From positions 3,913,036-3,977,035 of the forward strand of contig JAQFVV010006231.1 of the NCBI GenBank assembly GCA_028023455.1: DNA of 64,000 nucleotides, in the 5' to 3' direction. The stretch is from Epiperipatus broadwayi (lineage: Eukaryota; Onychophora; Udeonychophora; Euonychophora; Peripatidae). Of this stretch, positions 48,172 to 60,647 are shown in pieces; position 1 is the first letter of the stretch, and the number at the start of each line of letters is the position of its first letter. The position numbers and the translations under genes are program-made. The notes beneath the pieces were generated by a model. It saw only the letters and a program-made list of their open reading frames with translations. It ran no database searches and was not told where the DNA came from.

Positions 48172-50694
48172 GATAAAATGTACATCTTTAAATATGGCAA
48201 GGAAAATAATTCAGTGCTTAAAATTGTTTCAAATTTGGTAATCAATTTTACTTGTTAACAATTAATTAAACTAAAGGCCAAAAAAAAAAAAAAGATTTTT
48301 TCTTTTTTTTTTTTTTTAAAAAAAAAAGGGGGATGGGATTGACAATTTTTATGGCAAAATTTAAATATTTATCCTAAAATAATAAATTATTATGATATCT
48401 TAACTAAACAAAAAATTAATTTAATCATAAATAATTGGTTTATAAGAATGTAAAAAATGTATATAGACATATATATATGTACAAAAGTATTATAATTAAT
48501 AAGTTTAATTATTTGTCTTCAATTTAATAAATGAAAATAGATTCCATTTACAACATTTTTATTTACTAAAATCTAAAGCAGAAAATGAAAAGATTTTACT
48601 CCCTCTGTAAGTTTATAAATGAGCTGATATAATATTTCAACTAGATACTGATAAGTATATCTTATCAAAACATAAAAGATCATATTTTTAAAAAGTTTTA
48701 AAAAAAAAAATAGTGCTATGTTAAATTACATAAATGTATTAAGAACATGTGTAGAAAGAGGGGATTACATGGCATTATTAATAAAAAGTGAACTGATGCA
48801 TACATTTTTTAATAAAATAAAATTATATATACAAATTTAGTGTAAAAACAGACATATGTCTATAAAGGTTATTCTTTTTTCAAATCACTTTGATCAATGA
48901 GCTGCTATGTTACTAAATCTATTCAAAAATTGTCACATATACACACATTAATTTTCCTTATAAAGATAGACAATTAGCAGTCTAAAAAATGTGCAATATA
49001 AGGATTGGCGCAAATGAATTATAATTATCTCAATCATATATTCTATTTTCAGAATGACATTAGAGTCATCAAGTGCTTTCTTTTCAGAAATGAAAAATAT
49101 AAATACAATGGGGATTCATATCTATCCCCTTAAAATCAGTTTCACTGAATTATACCTTAATATTAAAATAGCAAAAACAGGAAATGAAATGCACAAACTA
49201 TAATTTAAACTTGAATATTTTATATTAGATTCAACATTAATCAATATGTTTTAACATAGCCATAAAATGCTATAAAAACCATTTTAGGATTATTCTAGTA
49301 ATAATACATAACTGACTTATATTGCAAATGACTAGAATATTTTTCTTTCAAGATAATATTCAAAGCTATTCATAAAGTAATTTTTAATTTTAATAACATA
49401 TGATTGGCATCTTCCTCTATATAAAAGATACATATTGCAAATGACTGTTGATCATGAACTAATTTTTATCCATTAGGCATAAATATTGATAATTCTTTCT
49501 TGGTACAATATATATATATAAGGCAGCTAATGACATATAATAATTAGTACTCATAATTATAAATTACATATGTATCATTGCAAATGTGAAAATACGTGTT
49601 CATATATATACATCGCAACAATACCATTTTTTTTTTACATTTATAACTATAATAAAATTGCTATAGAAATGGGACATAAAAAGAGTACTGAGCATTGTAA
49701 TTTTTGTGAAATCAGAAAAATAACAGTACTGAGCATTATGATAAAAGATTTAATTGGAATTTCAGACAATTAAAAACTATACTATTTTTTATATGCAAAA
49801 TTCTTTACCAACAGGCAAATTGAGGTAACTGGGCAATATGGCATAACACTCTTGACACAATTCTTCTAGTATATCAATATTTAGATTTGTCATAAACATC
49901 AATAAGTCTTAAATATATAAATATTAATGTAATAAAAATAATAAATTTTAAAGAAAAACAAGGGACAAATTGAGTTACAAAATAATGTGAAATAAAAAAG
50001 CAGCAATAACTCCAAAAAAATCAAAAAAAATAAAATGATTTTATAATGTATAAACTGTGTAACTTCCAATATTAAAATGTAATTATTTCTATGCAATTAT
50101 ATCACTACTTCTTGAACTGAGGAAAATCTAAATGCATTTTTGGTACAAAGCATTCTTTTAAAAACAAACATTATATTCGAAAGAAAACACAAGCTTCTAA
50201 ATTTAATTGTGCATAGTCCAAAATGCATTCAGTTTAAAATTATTTATTTCCTGTTCATTATTTTTTTTGTGTATTATTTTGCATTTTATTTATGAGAAGC
50301 ATAATGACAAAAATGGAAATAAAAGAGGCATGGTTCATTAATAATGTAAATTCAGTAATGAAGAGGAAAAACAAATAGCTTATTTTGGAGCATTTTGAAA
50401 TATGTGCAATCAAATTTAGAATTTGTACTTTTTTATTTTGTGAATAACATTTACTTAGGAAAGAGTCCTCTACACTGAAAATGCATTAGTTTATATTTAA
50501 TGTTCTAATACTTATGCCTTTTCCTGTCTAACAAGCGTGGCAGCCATTTTTTTAATAAATATACAGTTTCAGGGGCATACAAAAATGTTTACTAAAAAAT
50601 GGTAGATAAAAAAGGGAATTGTATTTACTATTTAAATTTTTTTATTACTATTTTTTTTTTAAAAAAAAAAAAAAACATTTCTGCAAAAATTAAT
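48172..50694. other. A+T-rich non-coding DNA, no gene seen
   Basis: Contains a T-run followed directly by an A-run and GGGGGATGGG (about 48303-48338) and a TA tract near 49509-49520. The open frames at 49570-49773 (plus) and 49899-50096 (minus, FFLI-rich) show only compositional bias. Confidence 0.6.
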
Positions 50695-51197
50695 CACATT
50701 TGCACTTTATTATTTTTTTTTGTATTAATATAAAATAAAAAATAGAAACGTAAAGCATATCATGTTCATTAATGCCATCTTCAACTTATTAATCTAAAAA
50801 TATAAAAAAATACATGAAACTTCTTTATATGCATTATTTATAAAGAAATGTAAGGATATTTGATTACTGTTTTAATATATATAGACATCAGCATTTACAT
50901 GTTATAATGTTTACCTTTTATAAAAAAAATAGAAACATCAAGTGTCATATCATGTCCATTGATGTAGACTTCAACTTATTTATTTAAAAATAAAATAAAA
51001 ATACATGTAACTTCTTTACATGCATTACTTCTAAAGAAAGGTGAGTATATTTGATTATTGTTTTAATATATGTATAGACAGCAGCATTTACACATTATAT
51101 TTACCTTTTATTATTATCATTAACTATAATTAGTTAGAATAATTTCACTTTATTTTTTTTGTATTAATACAAAAAAAAAAAAAAATAGAAACATAAT
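50695..51197. repeat. Tandem duplication, about 185-bp unit, with a third partial copy
   Basis: The unit starting AAAATAGAAACG at about 50738 recurs as AAAATAGAAACA at about 50924. Through both copies run matching words (TATCATGTTCATTAATG / TATCATGTCCATTGATG, ACTTCTTTATATGCATTA / ACTTCTTTACATGCATTA, TTTGATTACTGTTTTAATATA / TTTGATTATTGTTTTAATATA). The A/T-rich leader (CACTTTATT...TGTATTAATA) before copy 1 recurs at about 51147-51190, ending again in AAAATAGAAACA, so a third unit has begun. Divergence of roughly 10% suggests an old duplication. No coding sequence. Confidence 0.8.
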
Positions 51198-51888
51198 GTT
51201 ATAATTAAAGAGCTTGCAAGCTCTAACAAGCTTTATAGATGAATGCCGCCAAGAGAAAACATTTAAAAAAATCTCTATCTAGAAATCATCTCTATCCACA
51301 GATCAGTTTCATGCTTTTTGGCATTCCTCAGTGGGGTGCTAGGATATTCCAGACATTAGATCCAAAATATCAACTCAAAGCCAGCACTTATCTGATAGTT
51401 ATCTTTTAAATAGACAATCTGAAATTTTCATATGCCTAGATGTCTTCAAACCCAGTTATTCAACTTAAATAGCTATATGGGGATGAGAATTCTTCAGCCA
51501 TACCATATATTAATAGTCTTAGCAATATAACATTATTGAAAACAAAAATAAGATATACAACTTATGACTTAATTTAATAAGCTTGTAATTATAATGATAT
51601 AATATAAATTTTATCATTTACACATTCATTCTGCCTTATCAGGCACTGAGAAGAAAGACCATGGTGTTTCTTGATCTTAAACTCACAGGTAAAAAGCCAA
51701 TAAACTCACCACGCTGGCTAATGCGTGTTGGTGAGCAGCCCATCCATGTTCATATACTATATGAATAATCACATAGTAATAACAGCTGCAACGACAAGAA
51801 CGTATGGAGTGGACATTAGGAATTTGCCCTGCTCGGTTCCTTTAAGGCCTCCAAGAGGAATCAAAGGGTCTCCTTTCAGTTAATAGCA
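51198..51888. other. GC-richer repeat-like sequence upstream of the RTE fragment
   Basis: From about 51225 to 51890 the sequence is richer in G+C than its surroundings. It includes an imperfect hairpin CTCACCACGC ... GCGTGTTGGTGAG at about 51705-51735. No frame is open for long and I cannot read RT or endonuclease motifs, so it may be unrelated repeat DNA rather than the body of the LINE that follows. Confidence 0.4.
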
Positions 51889-52072
51889 AATACCCAGAAA
51901 GAGACCCCATGTGAGATGGATGGATGAAATAAGAAAATTTGCAGGGGTGTTGTGGAAAAGAGAAGCTAAAGATCGGAGAAGATGGATTAAACTTGGAGAG
52001 ACCTTCATCCTGCAGTGGATTGATAATGGTTGATGATGATGATGATGATGATGATGAATATAAATTTTAAAA
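51889..52072 (+). mobile_element. RTE-like LINE, 3'-terminal fragment with GAT-repeat tail
   Basis: The best-preserved LINE coding end in the window. An open frame reads PHVRWMDEIRKFAG, then DRRRWIKLGETFIL, then QWIDNG and a stop. This is the C-terminal end of an RTE-type ORF2, downstream of the RT domain. The stop is followed by (GAT)n (about 52025-52057) and then A-rich sequence. The GAT-type microsatellite tail replaces poly(A), as is common in RTE elements. The piece aligns with 8256-8395 from the shared start ACCCAGAAAGAGACC on. Everything upstream (endonuclease, RT) is missing. Confidence 0.8.
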
Positions 52073-55000
52073 AAATTCAAATAAACCTTCTGAATGGAAT
52101 TTATAATTGACTTCTTAATTTTTTTTTTTAATAAAAATATTCAATAAAAGAAAATGGGAAGAAAAAAAACTTCTATGCCCCTGAAACTATACACTTATAA
52201 AAAATAAAAAAATGACTGCCAAGCTTGATAGAAAGTAAGTAAAACATGCAAGTATTAATGTTCTTTATAATTTCTCTAAATAAGAAGCAACATAATTGCA
52301 TATAAATGAATATTATAATTCATTTTTGTTTGTTTTGTTTTCTTCTTTATAGTATTTATCCTATTTTGTTTTCTTTTATTCATAATCAACACTTAATTAT
52401 TCCTGAAATAAATCATTGTTTAAACAATAACAAATTTTTAATTTTTAACAAATTAAGAATCTCCTTTAAAGCAGTAGTATCTCAAGAAAAATATCTAGTT
52501 CAGATTTAACAATTAGTAAAAGATTTTCTGATTAATATATTTACTCCTTGGTAATTGTTATTTGTTTGCTTCTCACTTTCACTCCTTTCCACAACATGAA
52601 TTGTCTTTAAAGTTACAAAGGATGTCAGAATAAATTTGAAACATAAACCAGTTTAATTAACATTAGAACTCTGTTACTGCAATTCTAATATACAGTATAC
52701 TTAAAATAAAAAATCATTTGTTGCTTGCTTTACATTTTTTTCATACTAAATAACACTACTGTTGCAAGATTTCCTTCTTCACTCTAAAAATTGTTAATTC
52801 TTTTAAATCCTTCCTTTGATTAAATTTGTATGTATTTAAAATGCTACATTTATTATTCAATTATATTTGTGAGAGAATAGAGTCTTGATAAAATATCTTT
52901 TTCAACATGAAACTATTCTATATTATCAGTTTCTGGACTTCTTGATAATCATATCGCTCCACGAAAAATTATAACCAAAAAAAAAAGATTTCTTGTAAAA
53001 CCTAATACTTTTTTTTAGCAGATCTAGCAATCCTAAACATCACTGAAGTCTTATCAACAAATTCAAGACACTCTTGATTACTGTGCTTATCTGCTTCAGA
53101 AATAGAATTAAACAGCCTCTGATCTAAATGACTGTGAACTATATGATTAATTTGTTTAATCTACTCATATATTACATGGAGAGTTTTGCCTGTTTTAATC
53201 TACTTATATAATGGAAGAAATAGTGGACTTATATGTCCCTTTATAATATTTGTGAATGGATAATCTGTTGGTTAGTTTTTAAAAAAAATCCATATAATAA
53301 GTAAATAAAATGAGGTTTTAAACTGAACATTTTTAAATTTGATGGAATATATAATAAAAAGAATAAAAATCCATAAAGTAATCGAAATTAATATTATCTA
53401 TGATAATTTAACATCTTAAATACAATATTAAAACAAAAGGCTAAAACCTATGCATAAAATTTATAACAAAATGTAAATAATTTTATCCATGCATAGGAAA
53501 AAAAATCGTTACTATCCCTTTTAATTGCTTCTGATGATCTTTTTGAAAAAAATATATGTTACTTTTTTTGACCCTGGTCACATTGTTTTATTGATCATTT
53601 GAAGACTTTTGAAAGTATTAACACTTCAAATTATAAAATATATCTCATGACTCTGAGATTATCAAAGCACAATATCCAAAATATTAAGAATTTAAAAGTT
53701 GTTGTTTTTTACTGAAAAGGACAGTCATCAAAATTAAATCACCACATACATCCATTTACTTTGTTCTGGTAAGCATGTTCTTTGATATGAAAAACCCAAA
53801 AAAAGTAAATACTGGCTTTAAAACAAGAATTTGTGGAGATAACATTTTAATAAAGAAGATTGAAATGTCTTGTTCATAAAATGAAAATAGAAATTAACAT
53901 ATCTGAGCTGTTTTAATCAATAAAAGACAGAAACCATATTATACATGCAATATAAAAAAATAATTGGATGATTTTATTTTTCTGAGGTTAAAATTTGCAA
54001 AAATAAATGAAACATTAAAGAAATCAAATACATAAATTGTGAGGTATGAAATGGGGGGGGGGGTAACTTTTTCCAATAGTCAAACAGATGTCTCAATAAA
54101 AACAATCAAAAGAGCTGTTTTCAATGTTAATGAATAATTATGAGAACTGAACTTTTTATAAAAATGATTAAAACAAAAAAAAAAATTGCATAGAATCTTT
54201 TGAGCAGCAAAAATGACTAATACATCAATTATCAAATCAAGTCTTAAAGTTCTGTGCAAACAAAACATAAGGATAAAAACTACCATTTTTGAATATGTTA
54301 AGACAACTGAAAAAATATTTAAAAAAAATGATGTTGCTTGATAGGATCAGATGAAAAGAAAGCAAAAGCATGCATATATGAGATTAATAGATGGTATATT
54401 AGGGAATGCATCTGAAAAAAAAATGGAGAATAGTTTATACTTGGAGTTAAATATCTATAATCTAAGGTAACTTGATTAAAAATAATAACATTACATCGAT
54501 GAATTATTGCTACTTAATATTTTTGATATCAGTGTTGTTGACTTTGAAAAGTTTAAACATTAAATATTACTATAATGACTACATATTTTAATTATTTAGG
54601 ATTTGCAATTATTTTTAACAACCATTTTTATTAGTCACTAATCTATTATATAAATATCCAACAAAGTATTAAAATTTTCTCTATTTCAATTTTATGAATA
54701 AAATTTATATTTACATTTTGAAAAACAACTTAATAACTCTAAATAGCATTATTATCAAATGTAATAAATCAGTAGTATATGATTAAAAATGAATTAATAA
54801 ATTTATAAATAATTAATAAGTCAATAATTGTAAAAAAAATTTGCTTGGACATTAGATTTTGTTAAATGTTAATCATATAAAATATACTGATATTTATATA
54901 TACAAGAATATCTACATTACTATTAATATGTCATGTATGTTAAATTATTTACCTGAAGGTCAATTTCATGTAAAATGGGCCTTAAGGTATTCTTTAATAG

Positions 55001-55899
55001 CAATAGCTTTTTTACATAGTTCATTCCAGCATTTAAATTTAGTTATGTCAAATAAAGTAATGAAGCCACTTACCTCATTATATCAATAATAAAATATTTT
55101 CTAAAGATTTTTTTTACAAAGTGGATCAAACGCTATAGTTGACTCATAACTGACATCATAATATTTTAAAAAGTAAATAAATAAAAATTGCCATAGTGAT
55201 ATATTATTAATATCCAAAACTTGTATTCTACAGAAGATCTATGTTAACTGAATTGATAGAAAGATGTGCTAACCCTGTAGAATTTTTCTCACAATAAACA
55301 ATGTACTGAAATATATCCAAACATTTAATTGTTGTCAATAGTTGTGATCACTACCCATTTTAATCTTTTTTAAAAAGTCATACAACAGTAACTACAATAT
55401 TTGTTTTAATTTAGATTAATAGATTATTTAATTTTGAAAAAATACTAGATTCTATAAGATTTCAAAATCGGATTACCTAGTTATTGATTAACATAAAATC
55501 AATTTATTTTTTTTTTTTTACTTTTCTTCTAGATCAGTGGGTTCTAATCATCATGATTAACCAAATAGAACTAATGTTAATTGAAAAATCTTAATTTAGC
55601 TTTTTTACATAAAATGAAACAATGCAGTTATTATTAGTACATCTAACAAGCAAGATGTTTTGCTTGGGCTACTTTACTAATAACATAGTAATTGAATTAA
55701 AATATCTGTATGACTTTACTTTTTAAGTAATTAAATCCATTAATTAGAACAAACAACTAGTAGGCCTGAAAATAATAATAATAAATGTATTTTTTAATCA
55801 ACTTTTCCTCTCGTTTAATTTATATTACAACAATAATAATATAAAATTTTGTGTCAACCAAAATATGAAAAATAAAAATAAAAATATTTGTCGCCTGTC
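52073..55899. other. A+T-rich non-coding DNA, no gene seen
   Basis: Low-complexity sequence with a G11 run at 54053-54063. The open frames at 52306-52509, 54080-54286 and 54859-55089 are 67-76 codons of Ile/Phe/Asn/Lys-biased sequence with no recognisable domain. Confidence 0.6.
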
Positions 55900-56003
55900 T
55901 TGCATTGATGGTCGAGAAGTCAGCGCGACTGCCTTACAAGCAGTTGCCCGGGTTGCGGGTTCGCGTCCCGGCCGATGCTATGACACTTGAAAAAAAAAAA
56001 AAA
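55900..56003 (+). repeat. tRNA-derived SINE, subfamily B (best-preserved copy)
   Basis: The head can be folded as a tRNA. The acceptor strand GCATTG pairs with CGATGC; GTCG with CGAC forms the D arm; CTGC-CTTACAA-GCAG is an anticodon arm whose central triplet TAC would be a valine anticodon; and CGGG-TTCGCGT-CCCG is a T arm. The tail is only TATGACACTTG plus about A13. The intact T arm (a good RNA polymerase III B box) and high G+C suggest a younger insertion than the other three copies. No separate LINE-derived 3' body is visible, so the element is little more than a tRNA pseudogene with a tail. Confidence 0.9.
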
Positions 56004-58599
56004 TTTGCCGCCTTGATTATTCTCTCTAATGGAATAATATTTTCGTTTTAAAACATAATTAAAAGAAAATATACAAATCATTTATATATATGGGCATGGA
56101 TGCCATAGTTAATGAGTTCTAACTATCGATTACTATAATTGAGAAAACTCAATAATATTATAATTAAAAATACATTTCCTCCTCCTAATAAGGACTCTAA
56201 CTACAAATTAGTTATTATCTAAATATTTTTAATCTATCTAACCATTTTTCTTTTTGAAAAGCATATATTTTGCAGTATTTAGCAAATAGTCACTTAAATT
56301 CTTCCCTTTATATTTACACATGAAGATTTTAATTGTGCAAAACAGAAATCATCTTCTCTTAAATTAAATGCTACCTTTATTTTTACAGCTGTGTTATTAG
56401 TAAAAAAAAAAATTATTATATAGTCTTCATATTACTAATAAAGACATGCAAATAATGTGTTTATTTTTAAAATTATTGCATAACTGGGATTTTTTTTTTT
56501 TTAATGATAGAAAAGGAAAAGGGCATTACAGTAAAAAATTCTGGAAAAAGATTTAAAAATTAGACTAATATCCAAGTTAAGAAAAGTAATTAATCAAAGA
56601 TGGTTATAAACAAGCGATCACTTGAACAACAATAGGGGTAGTCGTCATTATATTCTATACTCTCAATAATTAAGTTATTCTAAAATTTAATAAATCCTTT
56701 AACTCTCCTTATCAACCCCAATTGTATTGAAGATAAATAGTCATTTATGAATAGTAAAAAAATGTTTTGGATTTCTAGTAAATCAATTAATGAAATGATA
56801 GAAAGTATTATTAAAAAAAATTAATATAATTTTCAAAAAAGGAAATAGCGTCAGTGAATTTTCTTTTCTTTTTTTATTTGTAAGCTGATATGTTTTTACT
56901 ATTCTAATATTTAAATTTTAATTTATTTTTCCAACAAAAATACCTTTTTAAAAAAAAAAGACATTAAAAAAAAATATTCCACTGTATATTCATTTCCTTT
57001 ACTCATCTAATCACAATATTGGCTTTCACCTAGCAATAATTCCATTTTGTTCATTAATTAATTAGTGAGCATACACCAAGTAACATCACTACCCCCAGCC
57101 CCAATAATGCAAAAAACTACAAAACCTAAATCTTAGCTGAGATGATAAGAAAAGTTCAGATTTAAAAAATCAAAGATCCATGACAACCTAAGTGTGAAAT
57201 ATTATGCAAATGTGTAATGTGTAGAGAGTGAAGATTTCTCCAATTACAGCACAAACAATGTTTAAATTTCATAGAATCTCATTATCTATCAATCAAACAA
57301 AATGAATCGCACTTTTCTTGAACTGACATGGGATACAAATTTATATAATACTAATTATGTATGATAATATTTTATTCATAAATGTAAACAAAATTTCATT
57401 GAAATTGGTCGAACTTTAATATTCTTAAGTTCAAAATCACCAAGTATTCATTTTTAATAACTTTGTAAATGTTCAAAGTTGCCATAATACATAATTTTAA
57501 AAAAGATGTAGTGTGAAATATTACATAAATGTCGCAAGAGCAAAAAGTTTGAACATTGCAAGCTTATTAAAATAAATACTTAATGATTCTATCTTGGGAA
57601 TATTAATATTGGTCAATTTCAATGATGCTTTGTTTGTATCTACAATGAATAAAATTTCATTCTCATAATTAGTGCTGTCTAAACTGATTTCCTATTAAGT
57701 TCTTGGATTTCAAACCTATTTTTCTTGATTGATAGACATGAGTTTTTGCAAACCAAATTTATTCACATATAAAATACAAGAAAGGGCAATAAGTATACAG
57801 AGTTAAATCAAGTCTTCATTCTTGATATAATTACATATTTGTGGGAGTTAAGAGAATTATTGTAAACACTTTTGTCAGAATATTTTGAATCAAATTTTAA
57901 AGCTACATTTTAGTAAATAGCTGAAAATGTAAATTATAAAAACAAAGATATAATAAACTAATTTCTACATTCTGCCCTTCCTCAACAATTTATCACTTAT
58001 AACTTAAGTCTGAAATTTCTAAAAATATTTATATACAAGTACTTATAGTTATTGATAGAATAGTTTTATATATATAAACAAATGTTCTGGTAAAGAATTC
58101 ATATTATAATACTTTAATGCTGTTACTATTATTGCAATCTTAAAATTATTTTCATATTACCTTAATAAAATGTGCTTTGTTTATTTTTAAAAAATAAAAT
58201 GCATTTGATAGATTTATGCAATTAAATATTCATACTTCAAAATAAAGAATGTTAAACCGATTTTGTATATAAAAACAATTTTAGAAATTTCAGGTTAAAA
58301 GATCTGACACAGCTAAAAAAAAAAAAAAGGAGGGGGGGGAGGGTGCTTAGAAAATGTTTCTAAGTGATTTAGTTTTTATAAACTATAGTTTAAAAATTTA
58401 GTAAATTTGTTGATTTAATAAAATCTTAATTCATAATATTTTATAGATACAATTTAACAATAATATAATATTTTTGAAATATTTTGATGTTAAATATATT
58501 CTTATGCCAATTTAAACTAAAATGTGTAAAATTTTAGCCATTAATCACCAATTGCTTACCTGCTGACCTTTTATATAAACATGATCACAAATACATGTT
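56004..58599. other. A+T-rich non-coding DNA, no gene seen
   Basis: Two loosely similar stretches (about 57187-57215 and 57508-57533, sharing GTGTGAAATATTA) and nearby ATTTCATTGAAATTGG-like words suggest a decayed dispersed repeat. A poly(A)/G-rich composite lies at 58317-58343. No coding signal. Confidence 0.5.
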
Positions 58600-59250
58600 T
58601 TGTGATATTCTGCCAAATCAACAAGAAGTTCTACATGGTGAAATTTTGGCACCATTACTATTTAATATTTATAGTAATGATATAATAAATTATATAAAAT
58701 ATTCAAAATTATTGATATATGGTGATGACACAAAATTGTTTAAATTTTAATTAATAATTATGAAGATTTAAGTTTATTACACAATGATAATAATTTCTCA
58801 AATAGGTGTAAAGATAAATGTTAAATATTGTACATGTAATAAATATCTTGTATTAAAATTATTCAAAATGATTGTAGGTGGTTATTATATTAATAACACA
58901 AAAATACATTACAAAAACAGTCATAAAGACTTGGATCTAACTTTTGAATCTAATAGATCTTTTAAATTAAAAGTGAAGTAGAACATATCCAAATCTTACA
59001 ATGTTACTGGTTCAAATCATTAGAAACAGACAAAAATAAAATTGTTCCTATTTAATGTATTAATATTACCAATGTTGCATTTGCATCTGAAATTTAGAAT
59101 AATGATAATAAAAACCATATCAATAAGCTACATAGAGTTTAATAGTTCTCAAAAACTGATAGGATCAACAAAAATATTAATATTAATCTTTTTTAAAAAA
59201 CTTTAAGAAGGTATAAAAGATCTCTTCTTTGATATAGTTCATAAAAGTAC
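58600..59250 (+). pseudogene. CR1/jockey-type LINE reverse transcriptase fragment
   Basis: The frame reads QEVLHGEILAPLLFNIYSND (LAPLLFNIY at 58646-58672), then IINYIKYSKLLIYGDDTKLF with the catalytic box at 58718-58729, then after breaks a run including NYEDLSLLHND and, in 58784-58981, HKDLDLTFESNRSFK. This follows the order of CR1/jockey-type LINEs: GV-QGS-LGPLLF--YINDL, FADDTK, then a Leu/Asn-rich helix and EKDLGV-----l-F. Conserved GVPQGS has become EVLHGE, and the box is YGDD instead of the usual FADD. Stops and shifts show it is dead. About 200 codons remain, without endonuclease. Confidence 0.75.
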
Positions 59251-60475
59251 ATTATCAGCAGACTCTATCTCAACAATAAATATTAAGAACTATGATTATA
59301 ATCTTAGAAAAGTCTCAATATTTATAAGTTTTAAACCATACATTTATCTATCCTCACAAAATATTATGTACAGATTAATAAATACCTATATAATATTCCT
59401 ATAAATATGATAAAAAAACCATTTTTAAAAAAGATTTTATTAAATTGATTATTAAGAAATATTATTACAGAACTCATTCTATAATGTAAGCATTATTATA
59501 AATGGCTTTGACTATTTGCAGTGTTATCATATGTAGTGATGTGTTTCTATCAACATGGACCTGTCTAAGTAAAAATAATTGTGGTCAACTTATAATTTCC
59601 AATATAAATAAATATCCGTATACATATATGTGGGTATGTGACAGAATGTCCATTTATGTATATATATTTTTTAAACATGTTTATTCTACATATGGCTGCT
59701 GTATATATATAATAATAAAAAATTGGAAAAAAACGTGGAATTCAAAATAGAAAAAAGAGCAAACTAAAAAGAAATGGTTGAAGGCAAAATCAAAAGAATA
59801 AAAAATAACAAGTGTTTTTCTTTTTTATAACCAGGTGCAACAACAATGGTTTGAAAAGTGTTGTATATTAGCTTACTAAATATAAATAACATATGGGAAA
59901 TGGAAAGTAAATTAATTCAACAAGTATGAAATAATATCATTTGTTATATTTTTAAATTTTTTTATACAGAAAAAAATAAGAAGAAAGAAGAAATTAAATT
60001 AATAAAAATTGTGAATTGATTCAAATCAACAGAAAGTTTTTTTTTAATTAATGCTGCTTAATTTTAAATGATTATGGGTACTATATTATAGAAATATTTA
60101 TTCGTAAGATTAAATCCATCTGGTAAAACATAATGAAGATATCTTTGTCCTACAATGAACTGATCTTATCTAATTACATATATATATATATATAATTAAA
60201 CAACACAAAAAAAAATTAAAAAAATATTCACTCTATTGTAGTCTTAATAATGCTATATAAGCACTAAGCACACAAAAGTAAACTTACACCTTTTTTTTTT
60301 TTTCAGAATATAATTCTTGTAAAAACTCGGTATTTAGCTTTCTTCAGCATTGCTATTACAATTTAATGTTAATTATACTGCGCTCCTTGATAAAGTTTTC
60401 TCGAAAGGAGAAAATAAAAAGGCAGATAATGGTCACACTCATATATGAAACACAATGATGAAGATAATTTTGGGG
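59251..60475. other. A+T-rich non-coding DNA
   Basis: The first 200 bp may be the degraded end of the CR1-type fragment, but no motif is readable. A TA tract lies at about 60178-60194. The open frame at 59502-59750 (82 codons) has no recognisable domain. Confidence 0.5.
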
Positions 60476-60625
60476 GGAAACAGAGGAAGGGTGTCATGGA
60501 TCTGACCAGTGTCACTACTAAAATGAGAATTGAATCTGGGAGCCTAAGACTTTTACAAATACTAAATTTAAGGTGATTTTTAACCAGATGATACACTATT
60601 CTACCAAAGGCAATAGAAATTGGAA
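60476..60625 (-). repeat. Possible degenerate tRNA-derived SINE of another family
   Basis: On the minus strand, TGGTAGAATAGTGTATCA resembles an A box and, about 60 bases later, CCCAGATTCAATTCTC resembles a B box (consensus GGTTCGAATCC). The stretch is GC-richer than its surroundings. No tail or second copy is present, and the 92-codon minus frame over it (60369-60647) has no domain. Weak. Confidence 0.35.
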
Positions 60626-60647
60626 GAGCTGTTCTGACTATTCCCAA

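Noticed and set aside
55900-56003. Functional valine tRNA gene
   Set aside because: The D and variable regions are aberrant, and an A-tail follows the same extra 11-nt tail seen in three other diverged copies, so it is a SINE rather than a gene.
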